DNA from: Clostridiaceae bacterium
GTDB lineage: Bacteria; Bacillota; Clostridia; Lachnospirales; Lachnospiraceae
Reading direction: 5' to 3'
NCBI GenBank assembly: GCA_902363735.1
Contig: CABJBA010000002.1
Span: 62,001-126,000 of the forward strand
DNA length: 64,000 nt
This document shows, piece by piece, positions 9,663 through 18,449 of this stretch. The notes beneath the pieces were generated by a model that was given only the letters and a program-made list of their open reading frames with translations, was not told where the DNA came from and searched no databases. The translations under genes were made by a program, and so were the position numbers. Position 1 is the first letter of the stretch, and each line of letters opens with the position of its first letter.

Positions 9663-10568
9663 ATGGAAAACAATTATAAATCAGGCTTTGTTACCCTGAT
9701 CGGACGCCCAAATGTCGGAAAGTCCACATTAATGAACTGCCTGATCGGCCAGAAGATCGCCATAACCTCTGATAAGCCTCAGACAACCAGAAACCGGATT
9801 CAGACCGTGTATACAGATGAAAGGGGACAGATTATATTTCTGGATACCCCCGGAATCCACAAGGCCAAAAACAAGCTGGGAGAATATATGGTCAGTGTGG
9901 CGGAGCACACCTTAAAGGAAGTGGATGTGATCTTATGGCTGGTAGAGCCCACTACTTTCATCGGAGCAGGAGAACGGCATATTGCAGAGCAGTTAAACCA
10001 GGTAAAGACTCCCGTTATTCTGGTTATCAACAAAATTGATACAGTGAAGAACCAGGACGAGATCCTGACCTTTATAAACGCCTACAAGGATATCTGCAAG
10101 TTTACAGAAATAGTTCCGGTTTCCGCTTTAAAGAGCAAGAACACAGATTTAATGCTGGAGCTGATTTATAAATATCTTCCCAAGGGTCCCCAGTATTACG
10201 ACGAGGACACTGTGACAGACCAGCCCATGCGCCAGATTTCTGCGGAACTGATCAGAGAAAAAGCCCTGCGGCTTTTAAACGATGAGATTCCCCATGGAAT
10301 TGCAGTGACAGTGGAAAAGATGAAAGAACGTGAAAACGGCATCATAGATATCGAAGCCAACATCGTTTGCGAGCGGGATTCCCATAAAGGCATTGTCATC
10401 GGAAAGGGCGGTTCCATGCTGAAAAAAATCGGCACTATGGCCCGGAAGGAAATTGAGGATCTGCTGGATACCAAGGTGAATTTGCAGCTTTGGGTGAAAG
10501 TGCGCAAGGAATGGCGGGACAGCGACCTGTATATGAAAAATTATGGATACAATGAAAAAGACATCTAA
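9663..10568 (+). CDS. era: GTPase Era
   Basis: 301 residues. G1 GRPNVGKS lies at 14-21, G3 DTPG at 61-64 and G4 NKID at 123-126, with the Era-typical KPQTTRNRI switch region. The C-terminal KH domain contains VIGKGGSMLKKIG. Era binds 16S rRNA near its 3' end and helps 30S assembly. It starts 18 bases after the peptidase stop, with GGAGA upstream. recO follows closely, a common arrangement in Firmicutes. Confidence 0.97.
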   Translation: MENNYKSGFVTLIGRPNVGKSTLMNCLIGQKIAITSDKPQTTRNRIQTVYTDERGQIIFLDTPGIHKAKNKLGEYMVSVAEHTLKEVDVILWLVEPTTFIGAGERHIAEQLNQVKTPVILVINKIDTVKNQDEILTFINAYKDICKFTEIVPVSALKSKNTDLMLELIYKYLPKGPQYYDEDTVTDQPMRQISAELIREKALRLLNDEIPHGIAVTVEKMKERENGIIDIEANIVCERDSHKGIVIGKGGSMLKKIGTMARKEIEDLLDTKVNLQLWVKVRKEWRDSDLYMKNYGYNEKDI

Positions 10569-10583
10569 AAGCGGTGGTGGAAA

Positions 10584-11246
10584 TTGAGGGAAATTGAAAA
10601 GCTGACGGGAATGGTCTTAAGAGTTGCCCCGGTAGGGGAAACGGATAAGCGCCTTGTAATACTCACCAGGGAAAGAGGGAAGATCACAGCCTTTGCCAGA
10701 GGAGCCAGAAGGCCCGGAAGCCTTCTTATGGGAGTAAGCCGTCCCTTTGTATTTGGCCGGTTTTCCTTGTACGAAGGAAGAGACGCCTATACCCTTAAGT
10801 CTGCGGATATTACCAATTATTTTGAAGAACTGGCTTCCGACATGGAGGGTACCTGCTATGGTTCTTATTTCCTGGAACTGGCAGATTATTATGCAAGGGA
10901 AAATATGGAGAGCACAGAGTTTTTAAAACTTCTCTATCAGTCCATGCGGGCCCTTTTAAAGCCAGCGTTGAAAAAAGAACTGGTACAGAGAATCTTTGAG
11001 CTGAAGGCTATGGTGCTGGGCGGGGAATATACGGAAATGCCTCCCCGTCCAGTCAGTGATTCTGCTAATTATACATGGGAGTATGTGATTGCTTCGCCGG
11101 TGGAGCACCTTTACACCTTTACCCTGACAGAACCGGTGCTGGAGGAATTCGGAAGGTGCGTGGAAATCAATAAAAAACGTTTCGTTGACCGTCAATTTCA
11201 CTCTCTTGATATTTTGGAAGCCATGGCAGGGAAACTATTGAAATGA
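10584..11246 (+). CDS. recO: DNA repair protein RecO
   Basis: 220 residues with an N-terminal OB-fold (TGMVLRVAPVGETDKRLVILT, then GKITAFARGARRP) followed by the helical RecO C-domain. RecO loads RecA onto SSB-coated DNA together with RecR. The start is a TTG at 10584, preceded by GGTGGTGG, and no better in-frame start fits the conserved N-terminus. It is somewhat short, and the Cys-rich zinc site found in many RecO proteins is not visible: only two scattered cysteines are present, Cys 92 and Cys 193. It sits 15 bases after era. Confidence 0.92.
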   Translation: MREIEKLTGMVLRVAPVGETDKRLVILTRERGKITAFARGARRPGSLLMGVSRPFVFGRFSLYEGRDAYTLKSADITNYFEELASDMEGTCYGSYFLELADYYARENMESTEFLKLLYQSMRALLKPALKKELVQRIFELKAMVLGGEYTEMPPRPVSDSANYTWEYVIASPVEHLYTFTLTEPVLEEFGRCVEINKKRFVDRQFHSLDILEAMAGKLLK

Positions 11247-11310
11247 GGGTGGGGATTTGGTATACTATCCACTGTACTGCAGATTACTGAAAGAATCAGG
11301 AGGGAAATGA

Positions 11311-11940
11311 ATGAAAAAGAAAAAAGCGGTTCTTACAGCCCTCATTACAGCCGGATTGCTGACGGGATGCCTGGGAAGAGGCGGAATCAGCGCTTTAAAT
11401 GGCGAAAGCAGCAGAATCTTTGTATCGTCGGAAGGAGTCCTTCAGACCTCAACCATAGAATCCTACGGCGACCAGGACTATTATAATGCAGAAGAACTGA
11501 AACTTTACTTAGAAGAGGCAGCCGCAGCCTACAATGGGGAGGCAAGCCCAGGTGCTGTTGTCCTGGATTCCTGTACTCTGGAAAAAGGAAAGGCCCAGAT
11601 GGTTTTCACTTATGTCTCAGGAAGCGATCTGGCCGGATTTACTTCTGAATATGAAGATAAGGAAAACCAGGTGGATTCCATTGATGTGACTTCCCTTGGT
11701 CTTGTTTTGGGAGAGATTCAGTCAGAAGGGGTTGTTTTGGTAAAACCGTCTGATCATAAAGCTGCAGATGAGAAAGCCCTGTCAAAAAGAAAAGAAGCCT
11801 ATGCCATTGTGGTAAATAGTCCTGTCCCTGTAACGATACAGACCCAAAAAAGGATTTTATTTGTTTCTGATCAGGTAGTTGTAAAGGATAGCCACACTGT
11901 GCAGACAACGCAGGGGAAAAATTACATCATATTTAAATAA
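11311..11940 (+). CDS. Predicted lipoprotein of unknown function
   Basis: 209 residues with a lysine-rich N-terminus, a short hydrophobic stretch and a lipobox LLTGC, with the lipidated Cys at residue 20. It is therefore likely a membrane-anchored extracytoplasmic protein. The mature part is acidic with no motif that I recognise; an ending such as VQTTQGKNYIIFK suggests a beta-rich domain. AGGAGGGA precedes the ATG. The gene lies between recO and glyQS, with only 15 bases to glyQS, so co-transcription is likely although the functions look unrelated. Confidence 0.8.
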   Translation: MKKKKAVLTALITAGLLTGCLGRGGISALNGESSRIFVSSEGVLQTSTIESYGDQDYYNAEELKLYLEEAAAAYNGEASPGAVVLDSCTLEKGKAQMVFTYVSGSDLAGFTSEYEDKENQVDSIDVTSLGLVLGEIQSEGVVLVKPSDHKAADEKALSKRKEAYAIVVNSPVPVTIQTQKRILFVSDQVVVKDSHTVQTTQGKNYIIFK

Positions 11941-11955
11941 AGAGAGGTTAAGATC

Positions 11956-13344
11956 ATGGAAAAGACAATGGAAAAGATTGTAGGACTTGCAAAGTCAAGG
12001 GGATTTGTATATCCTGGTTCTGAAATTTACGGCGGCCTTGCAAATACCTGGGATTACGGCAATCTGGGTGTGGAGTTAAAGAATAACGTAAAAAAAGCAT
12101 GGTGGCAGAAGTTCATTCAGGAAAGTCCTTACAATGTAGGTGTGGACTGCGCCATACTGATGAATTCCCAGACATGGGTGGCTTCCGGTCATTTAGGGGG
12201 ATTTTCTGATCCACTGATGGACTGTAAGTCCTGTAAGGAACGTTTCCGTGCGGATAAACTGATTGAAGACTATTTATCTGAAAATAAGATTACCATAGAT
12301 GGTTCTGTAGATGCCTGGTCTCAGGAAGATATGAAGACCTTCATTGATGATAAAAACATATGCTGCCCAAGCTGCGGAAAGCATGATTTTACAGATATCC
12401 GCCAGTTTAATCTGATGTTCAAGACCTTTCAGGGTGTCACCGAGGATGCAAAAAATACCGTATACTTAAGGCCTGAAACAGCGCAGGGTATTTTTGTAAA
12501 CTTCAAAAATGTTCAAAGAACCTCCCGCAAGAAAATTCCATTTGGAATCGGTCAGGTGGGAAAATCCTTCCGTAACGAGATCACTCCCGGAAACTTCACC
12601 TTCCGTACCAGAGAATTTGAGCAGATGGAGCTGGAATTCTTCTGCGAGCCTGACACAGATCTGGAATGGTTTGCATATTGGAAGGAATTCTGCATCAACT
12701 GGTTAAAGGCACTGGGAATCAAGGATGACGAAATGAGAGTCAGAGACCATGAGGCAGAGGAACTTTCCTTCTACAGTAAAGCCACCAGTGATATTGAATT
12801 CCTTTTCCCCTTCGGCTGGGGAGAATTGTGGGGAATTGCGGATAGAACCGATTATGACTTAACTCAGCACCAGAACACCTCAGGACAAGATCTGACCTTT
12901 TTTGATGATGAAAAGAAAGAGCGTTATATCCCTTATGTTGTGGAGCCATCCCTGGGAGCAGACCGTGTGACCCTTGCATTCCTCTGCGCCGCATATGATG
13001 AGGAAGAAATCGCAGAAGGAGATGTACGGACTGTACTTCGTTTCCATCCTGCCATTGCGCCTGTCAAGATTGGCGTCCTTCCTCTTTCCAAGAAGCTGAA
13101 TGAGGGAGCAGAAAAGGTATTTGAGGAGCTTTGCAAGTATTATAATTGTGAGTTTGACGACAGAGGCAATATCGGAAAGCGTTACAGAAGACAGGATGAG
13201 ATAGGGACTCCGTTCTGTATCACTTATGATTTTGACTCAGAGGAAGATCTGGCTGTGACTGTACGTGACCGTGATACTATGGAGCAGGTGAGAGTTCCCA
13301 TTGCAGAACTGAGAAGATATTTTGAGGATAAGTTCTGTTTCTAA
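11956..13344 (+). CDS. glyQS: Glycine--tRNA ligase, single-chain type
   Basis: 462 residues, the alpha2-type class II synthetase of Gram-positive bacteria and archaea. Conserved parts are [13 protein letters not shown], the motif 2 region [10 protein letters not shown] and motif 3 [10 protein letters not shown], with an anticodon-binding domain at the C-terminus. A CxxC pair (CKSC and CPSC) in the insertion near residues 90-140 is typical of a zinc-binding insertion. It charges tRNA-Gly in the cytoplasm. No T-box leader can be fitted in the 15 bases before the gene, so any such control would have to lie further upstream. It is the last gene of the + strand run and ends at a strong bidirectional terminator. 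Confidence 0.97.
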   Translation: MEKTMEKIVGLAKSRGFVYPGSEIYGGLANTWDYGNLGVELKNNVKKAWWQKFIQESPYNVGVDCAILMNSQTWVASGHLGGFSDPLMDCKSCKERFRADKLIEDYLSENKITIDGSVDAWSQEDMKTFIDDKNICCPSCGKHDFTDIRQFNLMFKTFQGVTEDAKNTVYLRPETAQGIFVNFKNVQRTSRKKIPFGIGQVGKSFRNEITPGNFTFRTREFEQMELEFFCEPDTDLEWFAYWKEFCINWLKALGIKDDEMRVRDHEAEELSFYSKATSDIEFLFPFGWGELWGIADRTDYDLTQHQNTSGQDLTFFDDEKKERYIPYVVEPSLGADRVTLAFLCAAYDEEEIAEGDVRTVLRFHPAIAPVKIGVLPLSKKLNEGAEKVFEELCKYYNCEFDDRGNIGKRYRRQDEIGTPFCITYDFDSEEDLAVTVRDRDTMEQVRVPIAELRRYFEDKFCF

Positions 13345-13355
13345 AAATATATAGG

Positions 13356-13406
13356 AAAAAGCGGTAAGGACAGATAATCATTAATTCTGTCTTTACCGCT
13401 TTTTTC
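13356..13406. terminator. Bidirectional terminator between glyQS and the nucleoside transporter operon
   Basis: A near-perfect 19-base stem (13356-13374 with 13386-13405) has A-run and T-run flanks on both sides, serving two convergent transcripts. Confidence 0.9.
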
Positions 13407-13420
13407 TGTCTCGACCTTCT

Positions 13421-14374
13421 CTACCTCTGTCCTTTATCGTAAGGGATTCCCTCGGCCTTGGGAGCCTGTGAGTTTTTGGAGGTGAAGATTAATACGATCA
13501 ATGTGATAATATAAGGCACCATTTTATAAAAATAACTTGGAATGCCGATTGCACTTAAAAATGGGATTCCGGAATATGCGGATGCCACAGCCTTCATCAA
13601 ACCAAAGAATAAGGAAGCCAGCATGATGTTTACCGGTTTCCACTGGCCGAAGATCAGAACTGCCAGGGCCAGAAATCCGTATCCCGCCACGTCTGCATTA
13701 AAGTTAGTGGAGGTGGGAACCACAAAGACCAGTCCTCCCAGTCCTCCAAGAGCTCCTGAGATCATGACACCGGCATACTGCATGTGGTATACATTGATTC
13801 CGGCAGCATCGGCTGCCTGGGGATGCTCTCCGCAGGAGCGGAGCCTTAATCCAAATCTGGTTTTATAAAGGACCACGGCTGAAATCAGAAAGATGGCAAT
13901 GCCGATGTAGGTGGTTATGTAAACATTCTGAAACAGGAGAGGCCCTAAAAAGGGAAGTCTTCCCAGAACAGGAACCGATACAATACGGAAGGTATTGCTA
14001 AAAGGAACCTGCTGTACGCCTTGAATAACTCTGGCGATGAAAATGGCAAATGCAGGAGCAAACATATTTAAGGCAGTACCGCTGATGACCTGGTTGGACT
14101 TCATGTTAATAGAAGCATAAGCATGGAACAGAGAAAACACCATTCCGGTCACCATGGAAATCAGTACAGCAAGAAGGAGCTGTGTCTGTCCTCTCATGGA
14201 AGAGCCTGTAAAATAAATAAACAGGATTCCTGTAAAGGCTCCCATGGTCATGATTCCTTCCAGGGCAATGTTGATAATGCCGCTTCGTTCAGAGAACATG
14301 GCACCTAAGGCCACAATCATAAGAGGAATCATGAAATACATGGTCTGCTGGAAGATGAAGTAAACAACACTCAT
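13421..14374 (-). CDS. ABC transporter permease, BmpA/Nup nucleoside family (NupQ-like)
   Basis: 317 residues with about eight to nine hydrophobic segments and the BPD_transp_2 family block ERSGIINIALEG near the N-terminus. It forms the membrane channel with the next permease. Its start overlaps the upstream permease stop (ATGA), and it is the last gene of the four-gene operon before the terminator at 13356-13406. The genetic order binding protein, ATPase, permease, permease equals Bacillus nupN-O-P-Q, which imports guanosine and other nucleosides. The exact substrate here is inferred from the family. Confidence 0.9.
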   Translation of the reverse strand: MSVVYFIFQQTMYFMIPLMIVALGAMFSERSGIINIALEGIMTMGAFTGILFIYFTGSSMRGQTQLLLAVLISMVTGMVFSLFHAYASINMKSNQVISGTALNMFAPAFAIFIARVIQGVQQVPFSNTFRIVSVPVLGRLPFLGPLLFQNVYITTYIGIAIFLISAVVLYKTRFGLRLRSCGEHPQAADAAGINVYHMQYAGVMISGALGGLGGLVFVVPTSTNFNADVAGYGFLALAVLIFGQWKPVNIMLASLFFGLMKAVASAYSGIPFLSAIGIPSYFYKMVPYIITLIVLIFTSKNSQAPKAEGIPYDKGQR

Positions 14375-15447
14375 GATTTGCTTCCTCCTTTTTGTTTTTG
14401 AACCCTGGCGATAAAGGTCTTGACCATAAGGGCAAAAGCGCTGAAATAGATAATGACTGCAACAATAATGTCAATGATTTCCGTTGAAAATTCAAACAAC
14501 TGCAGGTAAAAACCTCCGGCTGTCAAATAAGCGATGAAGATTCCGGAAAACAGGATGCCGATGGGGTTGCTGAGGCCCAAAAGGGCAACGGAAATTCCGG
14601 TAAAGCCTTCTGATGCCAGAACATCCTTAATCTCAATGTGCTTTCCAGTTCCTGCCAGGTACAAAAGTCCCCCTGCCAGTCCTGCAATGGCTCCTGCAAT
14701 CATCATAGACATGATGATGCTCTTTTTTTCATTGATACCTGCGTATTTGCTGGCATCCCGGTTAAAGCCTACAGCTCTCAGCTCATAGCCGAAGGTGGTC
14801 TTGTTAAGCAGCACCCAGATCACAAGAACCACCAGGATTGCTATAAGGATTCCGCCGTTGACACTGGAGCCGGGAAAAATTTTATCCAGTCCCATTTTGG
14901 GAATGTTAGCTGTTGCAGCCACATTGCGGGATTCATTGCGCAGGTTGTTAAACAGGGGCTTATAGCTTTTTACCACCCAGTTTACCAGATACATGCCGAT
15001 GTAATTCATCATAATGGAGGCAATCACCTCGTTTACGTTAAAGTATGCTTTTAAAAGCCCGGGAACCAAGCCCCAAACGGCTCCCATGACAGCGCTTGCA
15101 ACCAGAGCCGTGATCCAGTGGGCCGGTCCCAGGGAGGTCCAGAGAATGCCCACATAAACGGCTCCAAAGGCGCCCATAATAAACTGTCCCGGCGTTCCGA
15201 TGTTAAAAAGCCCTGTCTTAAATGCAAAGCCCACCGAGAGCCCGGTGAGGATAATGGGGGTGGCGTAGTAAAACATCTGCCCGACACCCTTTGCTCCATG
15301 GGTAAAGGCGCCTGTTAAAATAGTGATAAATCCGGGAACAGCCTGGCTGGAATTACTGAGAAACAGAATGATCAGACCTACGATCAGACCCAGCACAATG
15401 GCAAAGACAGAAGAGAGAATGCCTGTATAATTTCTTGTCTGTTTCAT
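14371..15447 (-). CDS. ABC transporter permease, BmpA/Nup nucleoside family (NupP-like)
   Basis: 358 residues and strongly hydrophobic. The family block KTGLFNIGTPGQFIMGA is the counterpart of the loop that docks to the ATPase, and GFNRDASKYAGI follows later. It pairs with the shorter downstream permease as a heterodimer. ATGA overlaps occur at both ends with its neighbours (four bases each), so the three transporter genes are translationally coupled. Confidence 0.9.
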   Translation of the reverse strand: MKQTRNYTGILSSVFAIVLGLIVGLIILFLSNSSQAVPGFITILTGAFTHGAKGVGQMFYYATPIILTGLSVGFAFKTGLFNIGTPGQFIMGAFGAVYVGILWTSLGPAHWITALVASAVMGAVWGLVPGLLKAYFNVNEVIASIMMNYIGMYLVNWVVKSYKPLFNNLRNESRNVAATANIPKMGLDKIFPGSSVNGGILIAILVVLVIWVLLNKTTFGYELRAVGFNRDASKYAGINEKKSIIMSMMIAGAIAGLAGGLLYLAGTGKHIEIKDVLASEGFTGISVALLGLSNPIGILFSGIFIAYLTAGGFYLQLFEFSTEIIDIIVAVIIYFSAFALMVKTFIARVQKQKGGSKS

Positions 15448-16979
15448 GATAGCTCCCCTCCTTTCTTTGCTCCTGCCATATAAAGGCCAAGCTCCTGGAC
15501 TGTAATTGCCTTTGGATCTAAATCTGCCACGATCTCCCCTTCAAACATGACCAGTATCCGGTCACTTAAATTCATAACCTCATCAAGTTCCAGGGAAACC
15601 AAAAGAATAGCGGCCCCTGCATCTCTCTGCTTTACAAGCTGCTTATGTATGTATTCAATGGCTCCCACATCCAACCCTCTGGTGGGCTGGACGGCTAACA
15701 GGATGTCCGGTGTTTTGGAGACTTCCCTTGCCACAATGGCCTTTTGCTGATTGCCTCCCGACATACTTCGGGTAACGGTAAAAGGCCCTTCGCTGCTTCT
15801 GATATCGTAGTCCTGAATCAGCTTTTCAGCATATTTGTAAATGCTGTCATTCTTTAAAAAGCGGCTGCTTTGAAATTCCTTTTCAAAATACTGCTGAAGG
15901 ACCAGATTATAAGCCAAATTGTAATCCAGCACAAGTCCGTGCTTATGGCGGTCCTCCGGAATATGGGACAGCCCATGTGTACTGCGGTAGCGAATAGGCT
16001 TTTTTGTCACATCTTCTCCATTTATGGTAACAGCTCCTGCGCTCATATCGGAAAGCCCTGTAATGGCATGAACCAGCTCGGTCTGGCCGTTTCCGTCGAT
16101 TCCGGCAATACAGACGATTTCACCCCGTCTTACCTGGAAAGAGGCGTTCTGCACCAGCTTTTTGGTGTGGCCTTCTTTTTTTGCCTCCACAGTCAGATCT
16201 TTGACCTCCAGAACCACTTCCTTGGGCTCTGATGACTTTTTTTCGATAGTCAGATTCACCTTGCGGCCAACCATCATTTCCGACATTTCCTGAGGCGTGG
16301 TGTCTGCCACTTCAACAGTTCCTATATATTTCCCGCGGCGCAGAACAGAGCAGCGGTCCGCTACCGCTTTGATTTCATTAAGTTTATGGGTGATAAACAG
16401 AATGGATTTTCCTTCCTTTACAAGGTCTCTCATAATCTGCATCAGTTCCTCGATTTCCTGAGGAGTTAAAACTGCAGTCGGTTCATCGAAAATCATGATT
16501 TCATTGTCACGGTAAAGCATTTTTAAAATTTCCACTCTTTGCTGCATACCAACGGTGATGTCCGAAATAAGGGCATCGGGGTCCACCAGCAATTTATACT
16601 TTTCGCTTAATTCCATCACCTTTTTACGGGCTTCTTTCATCCGTAAAAATCCCTGTTTTGTGGTTTCCATACCAAGAACGATGTTCTGGAGTACCGTGAA
16701 ATTTTCCACCAGCTTAAAATGCTGGTGAACCATACCAATACCAAGGTCATTGGCATCCAAAGGGCCTGTGATCTTCTCTTCTTTATTTCTGACCTTGATG
16801 ATTCCTTTTTCCGGCTGGTACAAGCCGAACAAGACGCTCATGAGTGTGGATTTTCCTGCGCCGTTCTCTCCCAGTAAGGCATGGATTTCCCCCTTTTTCA
16901 ACTGGAGAGTGATGTCGTCATTGGCGATGATACCGGGAAATTCTTTTGTGATATGAAGCATCTCAATAATATAGTCCAT
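15444..16979 (-). CDS. ABC transporter ATP-binding protein, tandem-domain (NupO-like)
   Basis: 511 residues with two fused ATPase domains. The first has Walker A GENGAGKST and Walker B IMIFDEPTAVLTP. Its signature region is degenerate (DITVGMQQRVEI). The second has a degenerate Walker A (GIDGNGQTE) but a good signature SGGNQQK. This asymmetry is normal for the sugar/nucleoside tandem ATPases (RbsA, NupO). GGGGGA precedes the ATG. It energises the two permeases encoded directly downstream. It is separated from the binding-protein gene by a terminator-like hairpin, which predicts lower expression than the binding protein. Confidence 0.93.
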   Translation of the reverse strand: MDYIIEMLHITKEFPGIIANDDITLQLKKGEIHALLGENGAGKSTLMSVLFGLYQPEKGIIKVRNKEEKITGPLDANDLGIGMVHQHFKLVENFTVLQNIVLGMETTKQGFLRMKEARKKVMELSEKYKLLVDPDALISDITVGMQQRVEILKMLYRDNEIMIFDEPTAVLTPQEIEELMQIMRDLVKEGKSILFITHKLNEIKAVADRCSVLRRGKYIGTVEVADTTPQEMSEMMVGRKVNLTIEKKSSEPKEVVLEVKDLTVEAKKEGHTKKLVQNASFQVRRGEIVCIAGIDGNGQTELVHAITGLSDMSAGAVTINGEDVTKKPIRYRSTHGLSHIPEDRHKHGLVLDYNLAYNLVLQQYFEKEFQSSRFLKNDSIYKYAEKLIQDYDIRSSEGPFTVTRSMSGGNQQKAIVAREVSKTPDILLAVQPTRGLDVGAIEYIHKQLVKQRDAGAAILLVSLELDEVMNLSDRILVMFEGEIVADLDPKAITVQELGLYMAGAKKGGELS

Positions 16980-17042
16980 AAAATCCCCCTTACTTTTGCC
17001 CGGTTTATAAAATGTGTCTCAGCATTTTTCCTGGCTATCATG

Positions 17043-17103
17043 ATAAAAAAGAGGAGATGCCGTAAGAAACCAGATTTGACTGGTGAATCAAACGGCATCT
17101 CCT
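17043..17103 (-). terminator. Internal terminator/attenuator after the bmpA gene
   Basis: A 12-base perfect stem (17052-17063 with 17092-17103), read on the - strand, is followed by a run of six T. It lies between the binding-protein gene and the ATPase gene of the same operon, so it probably reduces readthrough into the transporter genes. Confidence 0.75.
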
Positions 17104-17118
17104 TCCTGTTTATTCTTC

Positions 17119-18282
17119 TTATTCTACGAAGTTGATTTTTGTCTTTTCAAGCTTTAAATCTACGGTAGGATTGTTGTTATCCTCGGAAGGCTGTACTAAC
17201 TCAACTTTGCCCTCTTTTAATTGAGCATAGATCTTGTCGTAGTCGTCCTTTGTAAAGGTAGTGAATCTGGAGGTTTCCATAGGAAGGCCGATTCCGTTGT
17301 TCTTGGCAGAGAAGATGCTGGTCTTGCCGCCTGGGAATTTGCCGTCATAGAATGCCTTTACTCCATCGTAAACGGAAACAGAAAGTTCTTTCATGGCGGA
17401 GGTAATAACTGTTTCGGATTCAAAGCTCTGGTCAACGTCAACGCCAATGAACTTTTTGCCCTTTTCCTCTGCCGCAGCCATGACTGAGTTGCCTACGGCT
17501 CCGCCGCAGCCAAAGATCACTTCGGTTCCGTTCTGATACCAGGAAGCAGCCATAGCCTGTGCCTCCGGTGTGGCGGCAAATGCACCGGTATAATTGTACA
17601 TGATTTCGATGCCGTCAATACCCATCTCTTTTGCTGCGAAGTCAGCGCCTTCTGCAAATCCGTATCCAAAACGGATAACAGCCGGAACCGCCATGCCGCC
17701 TAAGAAACCAAGTTTTGTGTTTCCGTCTTTAACGGCTGCATAGCCTGCTAAGAAGCCAGGTTCATCTTCCTGGAAAAGAATGGGCATAACATTAGCCTCT
17801 GTTCTCTGTTCCGAGTAATCGCCGCTGTGGGGAACTCCATCTAAAAGGATAAAGTGAATATCCTTATACTCATCCTGGGCTAGGAAGATAGGTTCTTCAA
17901 ATAAAAATCCGGGGCATACCACTAATTTTGCTCCGCCCTCTACTGCAAGACCGATGGTCTCTAAGTAGGAGTCGGTGGTTCCTTCCTGAGGCTGGTAATA
18001 CTTGTAGGACAGGCCTTTCTCCTCCGCATACTTTTTTAATCCTTCCCATGCACCCTGGTTAAAGGATTTGTCATCAATGGTTCCCAAGTCTGTGACAAGG
18101 GCCAGCTCATAGCCGCCGGCAGACTCAGATTTAGTTTCCGTAGACTCAGCTGCTTTTGAGGAAGCGGTGGTTTCCGCTGCTGTAGTTCCCGTGCTTCCGG
18201 TTCCAGAGCCTGAAGAACCACATGCGCTTAAGGATGCGGCCATAAAAACGGCCATGGCCAGTGCCAATGCTCTTTTTTTCAT
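17119..18282 (-). CDS. BmpA/Med family nucleoside-binding lipoprotein (NupN-like)
   Basis: 387 residues with a lipoprotein signal whose lipobox is LSAC (Cys at residue 21 from this start). A Ser/Thr/Glu-rich linker follows, then the PnrA/BmpA fold with ALVTDLGTIDDKSFNQGAWEG, the family signature for purine nucleoside binders, and FGFGYGFAEGADFAAKEM-like parts later. It captures substrate outside the membrane for the downstream importer. Two starts are possible: ATG 18282, 11 bases from GGAGG, or ATG 18291, only 2 bases from it; I prefer 18282. A promoter lies just upstream. Nucleosides are the likely substrate, but related proteins bind other compounds. Confidence 0.92.
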   Translation of the reverse strand: MKKRALALAMAVFMAASLSACGSSGSGTGSTGTTAAETTASSKAAESTETKSESAGGYELALVTDLGTIDDKSFNQGAWEGLKKYAEEKGLSYKYYQPQEGTTDSYLETIGLAVEGGAKLVVCPGFLFEEPIFLAQDEYKDIHFILLDGVPHSGDYSEQRTEANVMPILFQEDEPGFLAGYAAVKDGNTKLGFLGGMAVPAVIRFGYGFAEGADFAAKEMGIDGIEIMYNYTGAFAATPEAQAMAASWYQNGTEVIFGCGGAVGNSVMAAAEEKGKKFIGVDVDQSFESETVITSAMKELSVSVYDGVKAFYDGKFPGGKTSIFSAKNNGIGLPMETSRFTTFTKDDYDKIYAQLKEGKVELVQPSEDNNNPTVDLKLEKTKINFVE

Positions 18283-18328
18283 AATATTCATGTCCTCCTG
18301 TTATCAATTGATTATTTGAGATACCTTT

Positions 18329-18357
18329 AATGTATCATATTTTCAGATAATAGACAA
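18329..18357 (-). promoter_or_regulatory. Sigma-A promoter of the bmpA-nup operon
   Basis: On the - strand TTGTCT (plus-strand 18352-18357) and TACATT (18329-18334) are separated by 17 bases, about 40 bases before the gene. Confidence 0.7.
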
Positions 18358-18367
18358 TCCAAAAATG

Positions 18368-18379
18368 GTGATATATCAC
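18368..18379. promoter_or_regulatory. 12-base palindrome upstream of the bmpA promoter
   Basis: GTGATATATCAC is a perfect palindrome lying 10 bases upstream of the -35 box of the - strand promoter. It sits where an activator or repressor could bind, but no regulator can be assigned. Confidence 0.4.
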
Positions 18380-18449
18380 AAAAATTATTTGTATAAACAG
18401 AAAAAATTGTAGAAATAGGTCAAAATATGTAAAGTGCTGCGGTTTTTTA

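Noticed and set aside
11941..11955. T-box riboswitch before glyQS
   Set aside because: Only 15 bases separate glyQS from the preceding lipoprotein gene; there is no room for a T-box leader.
14638..15054. + strand open frame of 138 codons
   Set aside because: Antisense to the nucleoside permease gene; Cys/His-rich translation without motif.
18292..18449. Purine riboswitch before the nucleoside importer
   Set aside because: The leader after the predicted promoter is only about 40 bases, too short for an aptamer, and the conserved purine-riboswitch core is not seen.
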